A stretch of 20,569 bases of DNA from SFHK01 sp963618055 (GTDB lineage Bacteria; Bacillota; Clostridia; Christensenellales; Aristaeellaceae), in the NCBI GenBank assembly GCA_963618055.1, contig CAVERI010000050.1:1-20569 (forward strand), written 5' to 3'. Shown one piece after another: positions 14,680 through 20,569 of this stretch. Position 1 is the first letter of the stretch, and every line of letters starts with the position of its first letter. Position numbers and translations under genes: made by a program. The notes under the pieces are model-generated. The model saw only the letters and a list, made by a program, of their open reading frames with translations. It had not been told where the DNA came from and made no database searches.

Positions 14680-17600
14680 TTACAGCAGCAGGCTGACCAG
14701 CATTTCGGCGTAGTCGGCGCGGGTCATGGGGGCGTTGGGGGCGAGCAGGCCGTCGGCGGTGGGGTACATCAGGCCGTTTTCGAGCATCCATGCCCACGTG
14801 CCCTCGGTGCCCTCGGCGACCTCCGCCGCGTCGGGGTATTCGCCCAGCGTCATTTCCTCGACCTCGATGCCCATGGCCATGCAGAAGTTCGCGCCGCAGG
14901 TCATGGCGTCCTCGCGGGTCAGCTCGGTATCGGCGGACTCGGCGGGCACGATTCCGTACTGGGCGAGGAAGGCAATGGCCTCGTCCGCGTCGGCGGAGCC
15001 GCCGACCGCCACATACAGCGGCACGGCGAATTCGCCCAGCGTCAGCGTGCGGTCGGGCGCGAACGCGCCGTCCTCCGCGGTCATCAGGCCGCCCTCGAAG
15101 GCCTTGCGGATGGCTTCGTAGTGCGGGTTATCCTCGGAAACGTCCGTAAGCGTCACCTGCGACGCGTCCACCGCGCCGAAGGGGTTAGAGATGGTCTGGT
15201 AGAGCTCCGCGTTCGCGTTGATGATGGAGGCGGACGAAATCGTTCCGCGCACGCCGTTCGTCATGAGCTTGGAGAGCACGGCGGCGTATTCGGGCAGCTT
15301 CTCGACCTTCACGGCCTTGAGCGCCTCCATGTTGGCGCGCTTTTCCTCCTGAGACTGGCCGGTCAGCAGGTTGCCCAGCGCGCTGTAGCCGTCGGTCAGC
15401 TCGCCCTGCGGCAGCGCGTAGGCGCTGTAGCTGGACAGGATGTAGCCGTTCAGCGTGTCCTGCGTGATGGAGGTATCGCTGGCCAGCATCTCGCCGACGC
15501 GGCTGAACACGTCAAAGCTCTCGGCGACGTTCGGGTCGCGGTAGGTGAAGGCGTAGATGCCGTAATCCATCGCGTACAGATACGCGCCGTACGCGCCGCG
15601 CGCGTCGCGCAGCTCGGGCATCATGTAGCGGTCGTTGACCAGCGAGCAGATCGCGTCCCAGTCGGCGGTGTACTTCTCAAGGCCAAGGTCTTCCCACGAG
15701 GCGAAGACGATGTTGAAGCTGGTGTTCACGTCCAGAATCATGCCCTCGGAGGTCTCGACCGGCGCGAACTCGTACTGCGCGCGCGTCTTTTCCTCGGCGG
15801 TCATACCGGACAGGAAGGCCTCGACCGCGGCGGTGTTCGCCGTGCGGCCCTCCTCGCTGCCGACGTAGCCGTACACGACGCCGTTTCCGAGCGCCATAAG
15901 CGTATCGCGCGTTTCGTTGAGCTTCGCCACGACGGCCGACGGATCGGAAGCCATCGCTTCCTCCACCTCGCACAGGAAGCTGTAGTAGGGCAGCTGGTTC
16001 ATGTAGTCGTAGAAGGCGTAGCCCTCGTTGCCGTGGCCGAACATGCGGCGCAGCATGATGCTGTAGCCGTTGGCGTTCACGGACTGCTTCAGCGAGTTGC
16101 GAAGCTTGCTTACGCGGCCGGAGAGCACCTCGGTGTTCGAGAAGTCGGTTTTGAACAGAATTTCGGAAATCAGATTGTACGCGGCGGACAGGTCGTCGTC
16201 CAGCGCATTAAACGCCGCGCGCAGGTAGGGCGTGTAGCCGTATTCGTTGTCCTCGGTGGGAATGATCACGCCGAGCTGCAGGTCGTTGGTGTAGCGGGTC
16301 AGCAGCGTGGACAGCTCGCTGTAGGTGTGGTCGGAGGTGTCCATGTCGCCCAGCAGGTTCACATACAGCGCCAGCCAGTGCAGCTGCTCCTGCGCAAGCG
16401 AGGAAATGTTCAGGCGCAGCATCGTCTTGCCAACGCCCGCGCCCGCGGCGTTCACATACAGCCTGCGAACGTTGTTTTCGAGCGTTTCGTCCTGAATGTC
16501 GTACACGCGGAATTCCTCGGGCAGGGTGTCCACGGTCACGGCGCTCAGGGACGCGACCATGGCGGTGGTGTCCTCGTCGGCATCGGCGGCGTTCGTGGCG
16601 GCGACGAGCGCGGCGATTTCCTCCTCGGTCATCGCGGCCTTCTTCTCCGCCAGCTTCTCGGCCAGCGCCGCGTCCTCAGCTTCCTTCAGGCCGGCCACGG
16701 GCTCGGTGACGGCCAGCGCGTGGATGGGATTGTCCACGATGTACGTCTTCGCCACGCGGCAGAAGGTGCCGTCGCTCACAAAGTCCGTGAAGCGGTTCAG
16801 AAGGTCAATGTAGTCCATGTAGCCGTACAGGCGGCCGGCGGCGGCCCAGTAGTAGGCGATGTTCGCGAGCATGTTCACGCCCACCTCGTCGCCCTCGGGC
16901 GTAAGCAGAACCTCCAGCTTCAGAGCGGCCTCCAGCGCCTCGGCCTCCTCCAGCGTAAAGCCCTCCTCGGCGATCTTCGCCATGGACTCATCCACGACGG
17001 CGCGGAAGGTATCCGCGTCCGACGCGTTCACGCCGCTGGCGTAGAAATACACGCTCGGCACGCCGCAGGAATCGATGTACACGCTGCCGCTGGCCATGGG
17101 CAGCTTTTCCTTCAAAAGCGTTTTGAAGGCGCTGCTGTCCGCGTTGGCCATGGTGGTGAACAGATCCAGCGCGTCCATATCCTCGGTGGAAATGTCCTCG
17201 CAGCGGAAGCCGTAGTAGATGACCGCGCCGTTCGCGGTGTCGGTGCCCTCCTCCACGGGGTAGGAATACACCTTCTCCGCCGCCTCGGTCAGCGGCTGAT
17301 AGTCCGCGTCGGTGAACAGGCCGCTCACGTCGCGCGCCTCATAGGTGCTGAACACACTGTCCAGCAGCGCGAGGAACGCTTCGGGATGCTCGATCTTGCC
17401 ATACACGAACGAAAGGCTGTTGGACGGATGGTAATACGTGTCGTGATACGTGCGCAGGGCTTCCCACGTCATATCCGGGATGGAGGCCGGTTCGCCGCCG
17501 GACACGTTGCCGATCACGGAGCCGGGCGCGAGCGTGCGCTTATAGTTGTAGTTCGCGGCGCTTTCCAGCGTCATGGCGCCCTTCATCTCGTTGTAAACCG

Positions 17601-18162
17601 TGCCGGTGAGCGTCATTTCTTCGTCCGCGCCGGTCAGCGAGTAGCGCCACGCCTCGCGGCGGAAGATGCTCTCGTCGGTCTGAATCATCGGGTGGAAGCA
17701 CGAATCCAGATAGAAATCCGCGTACTTCAGCAGCTGATCCTCGGACAGCGAGCCGATGGGATACGTGGTCATCATCGGGTAGGTGCTCGCGTTCATGTAG
17801 GTGTTGTAGGTCTGGTAGCTCAGGTTGAAGAACAGCTTCTTGGACGGATACTTTTCCGAGCCGGACAGCGTGGCGTGCTCGAACACGTGCGGCGTGCCCG
17901 TGTTGTCCTCCGCGACGGTGCGGAAGGTGATGTTGAACACGCGGTTGGTGTCCTCGTTGAGCAGAAGCATCACCAGCGCGCCGGTTTTGTCGTGCTCAAG
18001 CGTGATCGCGTCCGCGCCGATGAGGTCAAAGGCGCGCACGTCGGTCACGGTGAAGCCGTTGTTCTTGTCGCCAACCTGCCACGCCGGGCTTTCGGCCTGC
18101 GCGGGCAGCACGGCGCACAGCAGCATGACGCAGATGAGCGCCAGAGAGAAGAAGCGTTTCAT
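14680..18162 (-). CDS. Secreted M16 (insulinase/PreP-like) metalloprotease with SLH anchor (1160 aa)
   Basis: A zinc protease with the inverted motif HxxEH: H92-V-F-E95-H96, and a distal glutamate in NEMKG (E192), the M16 ligand set. The ~1000-residue length with four successive alpha/beta units fits the M16C (presequence protease, Cym1) group. An N-terminal signal peptide (MKRFFSLALICVMLLCAVLPAQA) directs export. Residues about 1015-1160 carry degenerate SLH repeats (GAFAPDRTLTLGEFAVPLYV; GLLAPNAPMTRADYAEMLVSLL), which usually bind secondary cell-wall polymer. The substrate is likely oligopeptides outside the cell. AAAGGAGG (minus strand) lies eight bases upstream of ATG 18162. It is 82 bp behind alaS with no clear terminator or promoter between, so read-through from alaS is possible. 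Confidence 0.93.
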   Translation of the reverse strand: MKRFFSLALICVMLLCAVLPAQAESPAWQVGDKNNGFTVTDVRAFDLIGADAITLEHDKTGALVMLLLNEDTNRVFNITFRTVAEDNTGTPHVFEHATLSGSEKYPSKKLFFNLSYQTYNTYMNASTYPMMTTYPIGSLSEDQLLKYADFYLDSCFHPMIQTDESIFRREAWRYSLTGADEEMTLTGTVYNEMKGAMTLESAANYNYKRTLAPGSVIGNVSGGEPASIPDMTWEALRTYHDTYYHPSNSLSFVYGKIEHPEAFLALLDSVFSTYEARDVSGLFTDADYQPLTEAAEKVYSYPVEEGTDTANGAVIYYGFRCEDISTEDMDALDLFTTMANADSSAFKTLLKEKLPMASGSVYIDSCGVPSVYFYASGVNASDADTFRAVVDESMAKIAEEGFTLEEAEALEAALKLEVLLTPEGDEVGVNMLANIAYYWAAAGRLYGYMDYIDLLNRFTDFVSDGTFCRVAKTYIVDNPIHALAVTEPVAGLKEAEDAALAEKLAEKKAAMTEEEIAALVAATNAADADEDTTAMVASLSAVTVDTLPEEFRVYDIQDETLENNVRRLYVNAAGAGVGKTMLRLNISSLAQEQLHWLALYVNLLGDMDTSDHTYSELSTLLTRYTNDLQLGVIIPTEDNEYGYTPYLRAAFNALDDDLSAAYNLISEILFKTDFSNTEVLSGRVSKLRNSLKQSVNANGYSIMLRRMFGHGNEGYAFYDYMNQLPYYSFLCEVEEAMASDPSAVVAKLNETRDTLMALGNGVVYGYVGSEEGRTANTAAVEAFLSGMTAEEKTRAQYEFAPVETSEGMILDVNTSFNIVFASWEDLGLEKYTADWDAICSLVNDRYMMPELRDARGAYGAYLYAMDYGIYAFTYRDPNVAESFDVFSRVGEMLASDTSITQDTLNGYILSSYSAYALPQGELTDGYSALGNLLTGQSQEEKRANMEALKAVKVEKLPEYAAVLSKLMTNGVRGTISSASIINANAELYQTISNPFGAVDASQVTLTDVSEDNPHYEAIRKAFEGGLMTAEDGAFAPDRTLTLGEFAVPLYVAVGGSADADEAIAFLAQYGIVPAESADTELTREDAMTCGANFCMAMGIEVEEMTLGEYPDAAEVAEGTEGTWAWMLENGLMYPTADGLLAPNAPMTRADYAEMLVSLLL

Positions 18163-18244
18163 AGTTCCAACCTCCTTTGTTGTATGGGGAATGGCAGAAC
18201 CCCCCGGGGAGGGAAAGAGCCTTCTCCGAGGGGAATCTTCAGGA

Positions 18245-20227
18245 TTATTTGCCGATGACGGCCTTGATGCGGCGCACGCCGGCAGAGGACGATTCCTCCT
18301 TGAGGATTTTGAAGCTCTTGAGGTCGGCGGTGTTGCCCGCGTGCGGGCCGCCGCAGATTTCCTTGGAGTATTCGCCCATGGTGTACACCTTGACGCGCTC
18401 GCCGTACTTGCTCTCGAACAGGCCGATCGCGCCGTGCGCCTTGGCCTCGGCCACGGTCATTTCCTCGCACACGATGGGCGCGGCGCCCTTGATGTACTCG
18501 TTCACAAGCCGCTCGGTCTCCTGAATCTCCTCGGGGGTCATCTTGCGGTGGAACGAGAAGTCGAAGCGCAGACGCTCGGCGGTGATGTTGCTGCCCTTCT
18601 GCGCGACCTCGTCGCCCAGCACGCGGCGCAGCGCGGCGTGCAAAAGGTGCGTGGCGGTGTGCAGCTTGGTGGTTTCCTCGGTGTGGTCGGCCAGACCGCC
18701 CTTGAAGCGCTGCTCCGCGCCCGCGTGGCTGTTTTCCTGATGCTGCCTGAAGCGCTGCTGGAAGCCGGCCTCGTCCACGGTGAGGCCCTTTTCCTGCGCC
18801 AGCTCCATGGTGATCTCAATCGGGAAGCCGTAGGTGTCGTAGAGCTTGAACGCGCTGCGGCCGTCGATGACGGTCAGGCTGTTCAGGAACTTCTTCGCTT
18901 CGTCCAGCAGCGCGGCCTTGTCACTCTTGTCCTTCAGAAGCGCGATCAGCGCCTGATACTCGGGACGCGGCGGCAGCGCCTTCGCGGCGGCGTCGGCGGC
19001 GGGCGCGAAATCCTCGCCCTTTTCGATGGCCTCGACCACCGGCTTCACAAGGCCGGACATGCGGTTCACGTTGAACAGCAGCTTGTCAAATTCCTTCATG
19101 CCCTGCTTGAGCGTCTTCTGGAAGCGCTCCTCCTCCAGCAGAAGCTGCTCGATGATGTGCGCCTCGTTGCGCTTGAGCTCGGGATATACGTCCTTATACT
19201 GCTCCACGACGACCTTCGCGATCTCGGCGGTCATGCCCTCGGGCATTTCCAGCTTCATACCGTGGCGCACGCTTCTGCGAATCAGGCGGCGCAGCACGTA
19301 GCCCTGATCGACGTTGGACGGCGTAACGCCGCGGTCGTCGCCGATGATGATGGTGGAGGTGCGCAGGTGGTCGGCGATCACGCGGAACGAACGGGCGTAC
19401 TCGTCGTCCGGGTTGTACTTCTTGCCGGACAGCTCCTCGATCTTGGCGATGATGCCGGAGAACAGGTCGGTCTCGTACACGCTCTTCGCGCCCAGAAGCA
19501 CGCCGATGGTGCGCTCAAGACCCATGCCGGTGTCCACGTTCTTCTTCTCAAGCGGCGGGAAGGTGCCGTCGGCCTGCTTGTTGTACTGCATGAACACGTC
19601 GTTCCAGATTTCCAGATAGCGGCCGCAGTCGCAGGCGGGCGAGCAGTTCGGGCCGCAGGGCGGCTGATCCTTGATGACGAACATCTCGGTATCCGGGCCG
19701 CAGGGGCCGGTGATGCCCGCGGGACCCCACCAGTTGTGCTTGGCGTTCAGGTAGAAGATGTGGTCGTCCTTCACGCCGTTGGCCTTCCAGTAGCCGGCGG
19801 CCTCGTCGTCGCGGGGCGCCTTTTCGTCGCCGGCAAACACGGTAAACGCCAGCTTGTCCGGGTCGAGACCCAGCCATTCGGGGCTGGTGAGGAACTCCCA
19901 GCTCCACGAAATCGCTTCCTTTTTAAAGTAGTCGCCCAGAGACCAGTTGCCCAGCATCTCGAAGAACGTGCAGTGGCTCGCGTCGCCCACCTCGTCGATG
20001 TCGCCGGTGCGGATGCACTTCTGAACGTCGGTCAGGCGCGTGCCCATCGGGTGCTTCGCGCCCAGCAGGTAGGGAACCAGCGGATGCATGCCGGCGGTGG
20101 TGAACAATACCGTGGGGTCGTTCTCCGGAATGACGGAGGCGGACGGAATCACGGCGTGTCCCTTGCTTTTGAAAAATTCCAGATACATGCGGCGAAGGTC
20201 GGCCGCGCACTTGATGTTCTTGTTCAC
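18245..20227 (-). CDS. alaS: Alanyl-tRNA synthetase, compact form (660 aa)
   Basis: Charges tRNA-Ala. The class II core is clear: FTTAGMHPLVPYLLG, motif 2 region HCTFFEMLGNWSLGDYF, NWWGPAGITGPCGP, and motif 3 GLERTIGVLLG. The editing domain with its zinc site is present: HTATH (523-527) and CGGPH (C625, H629). It ends right after the editing domain, so the C-terminal DHHA1/C-Ala domain and the beta-barrel between catalytic and editing parts of standard ~875-aa enzymes are absent; such short forms occur in some bacterial lineages and in mitochondria. GTG 20227 is chosen: AAAGGAAG is about seven bases upstream, and the open frame to 20398 runs through the T-box leader. Control is by the T-box. 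Confidence 0.93.
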   Translation of the reverse strand: MNKNIKCAADLRRMYLEFFKSKGHAVIPSASVIPENDPTVLFTTAGMHPLVPYLLGAKHPMGTRLTDVQKCIRTGDIDEVGDASHCTFFEMLGNWSLGDYFKKEAISWSWEFLTSPEWLGLDPDKLAFTVFAGDEKAPRDDEAAGYWKANGVKDDHIFYLNAKHNWWGPAGITGPCGPDTEMFVIKDQPPCGPNCSPACDCGRYLEIWNDVFMQYNKQADGTFPPLEKKNVDTGMGLERTIGVLLGAKSVYETDLFSGIIAKIEELSGKKYNPDDEYARSFRVIADHLRTSTIIIGDDRGVTPSNVDQGYVLRRLIRRSVRHGMKLEMPEGMTAEIAKVVVEQYKDVYPELKRNEAHIIEQLLLEEERFQKTLKQGMKEFDKLLFNVNRMSGLVKPVVEAIEKGEDFAPAADAAAKALPPRPEYQALIALLKDKSDKAALLDEAKKFLNSLTVIDGRSAFKLYDTYGFPIEITMELAQEKGLTVDEAGFQQRFRQHQENSHAGAEQRFKGGLADHTEETTKLHTATHLLHAALRRVLGDEVAQKGSNITAERLRFDFSFHRKMTPEEIQETERLVNEYIKGAAPIVCEEMTVAEAKAHGAIGLFESKYGERVKVYTMGEYSKEICGGPHAGNTADLKSFKILKEESSSAGVRRIKAVIGK

Positions 20228-20252
20228 GGGGAAGACTTCCTTTCTGCTTTCC

Positions 20253-20295
20253 AAAAATAAACGCGCCCAATCCATCCACAAGGACGAAATGGCGC
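20253..20295 (-). terminator. Conditional terminator of the alaS T-box
   Basis: GCGCC-ATTT-CGTCC (20295-20282) pairs imperfectly with GGATG-GATT-GGGCGC before TTTATTTTT (minus strand). It is the terminator half of the T-box and is mutually exclusive with the antiterminator containing TGGT. Confidence 0.7.
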
Positions 20296-20488
20296 TCTTT
20301 CGCGGTACCACCTTGGTTGACCGCGCGCCCGGCGCGGCCCTCTTGAACGCACGATAACGATGCGACCCGCCGCCCCATTTCCTGAGCGGAGCGCGCACGG
20401 CGGCTCCCTGCGCGGATACGCCCCGGCTCGCACCAATCGCCGGCTCTCTGCCCGTATCCCGCGCGCGACTCCATGCGCTTCGCTTTCA
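20253..20488 (-). promoter_or_regulatory. T-box riboswitch leader of alaS
   Basis: The T-box core AAGGTGGTACCGCG (minus strand, 20314-20301) nearly matches the family consensus; TGGT pairs with the uncharged tRNA 3' end. Upstream a Stem I-like hairpin has GGATACG/CGTATCC with an inner GCCGG arm and the AGAGAGCCGGCGATTGGTG apical sequence typical of T-boxes. Downstream, GCGCC (20295-20291) pairs with GGCGC before TTTATTTTT (to 20253), the terminator that the charged-tRNA state leaves formed. When tRNA-Ala is uncharged, transcription reads on into alaS. Alanine codons GCG or GCC occur near the specifier region, but I could not fix which is used. Confidence 0.88.
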
Positions 20489-20494
20489 TGCCGC

Positions 20495-20523
20495 TAATTA
20501 TAGAACCATTCCGCGCGGGTGTC
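20495..20523 (-). promoter_or_regulatory. Promoter of alaS
   Basis: Minus strand TTGACA (20523-20518), 17-nt spacer, TATAAT (20500-20495), full consensus. Confidence 0.85.
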
Positions 20524-20569
20524 AAATTAATTTCTTGGACAAAAAATTATCGGATAAATCGGTTATCGT

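Noticed and set aside
18163..18244. Terminator or promoter between alaS and the M16 gene
   Set aside because: GC-rich stretches are present but no clean stem with a T-run and no -35/-10 pair on the minus strand.
14674..18258. A 1194-codon open frame on the + strand opposite the M16 protease gene
   Set aside because: It mirrors the third-position GC bias of the real gene, its product is His/Val/Gly/Arg-rich and low in complexity, and no ribosome site or family motif is present. The minus-strand protein has signal peptide, HxxEH and SLH.
17825..20260. An 811-codon open frame on the + strand opposite alaS
   Set aside because: Antisense shadow of alaS in GC-rich DNA; the minus strand encodes an unmistakable AlaRS.
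20228..20398. Longer AlaRS start at 20398
   Set aside because: The added stretch runs through the T-box core and its terminator; AlaRS homology begins just after GTG 20227.

Overview
The window looks like chromosomal DNA of a GC-rich member of the Bacillota (Clostridia-like, possibly a gut lineage). Grounds: sigma-A type promoters (TTGACA/TATAAT, 16-18 nt spacers), strong AGGAGG-type ribosome sites, a T-box leader in front of alaS, SLH repeats on a secreted protease and a DUF6273 protein. The species is not identifiable from the sequence alone. GC is high over most of the window but visibly lower in about 1-2000 and 3770-4740, which hold unrecognised or toxin-antitoxin-like small genes and look like accessory DNA.

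Layout. 1-2000: three small unrecognised genes (269-652, 733-1239, 1424-1840). The first and third are each preceded by a copy of the same ~94-bp promoter-bearing repeat, and a shortened copy precedes the next gene. 1895-3761: an ABC-F ATPase of the ribosome-protection type behind a long leader with a small overlapping ORF and alternative RNA pairings around its ribosome site. 3891-4682: a DUF4160/DUF2442-HTH pair with a palindrome inside its promoter. 4732-8963: a tightly packed five-gene + strand metal-transport operon: three accessory proteins with cysteine-less HMA-like domains, a P1B-like P-type ATPase that has such a domain too, and a small one-helix membrane protein. 9082-11200: divergently transcribed secreted LRR and DUF6273 proteins. 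11256-12902 (- strand): a flavin reductase-like protein and a histidine phosphatase-NUDIX fusion. 13206-14545 (+): a CDP-alcohol phosphatidyltransferase overlapping a DUF2238-like membrane protein. 14680-20523 (- strand): a T-box controlled alaS of compact architecture, followed by a secreted SLH-anchored M16 protease.

How they fit together. The metal operon is the clearest functional unit: four of its five products repeat one HMA-like fold with a PGR/NGR-x-R turn instead of the CxxC metal site, and the ATPase carries Ser-Cys-Gly where most relatives have CPC or SPC, so the transported ion is open. The ABC-F gene and its leader look like an antibiotic-inducible resistance unit. The three genes at the left with shared promoter repeats have no recognisable function and are the most obscure part. 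The remaining genes are ordinary housekeeping or envelope functions with some unusual domain combinations.
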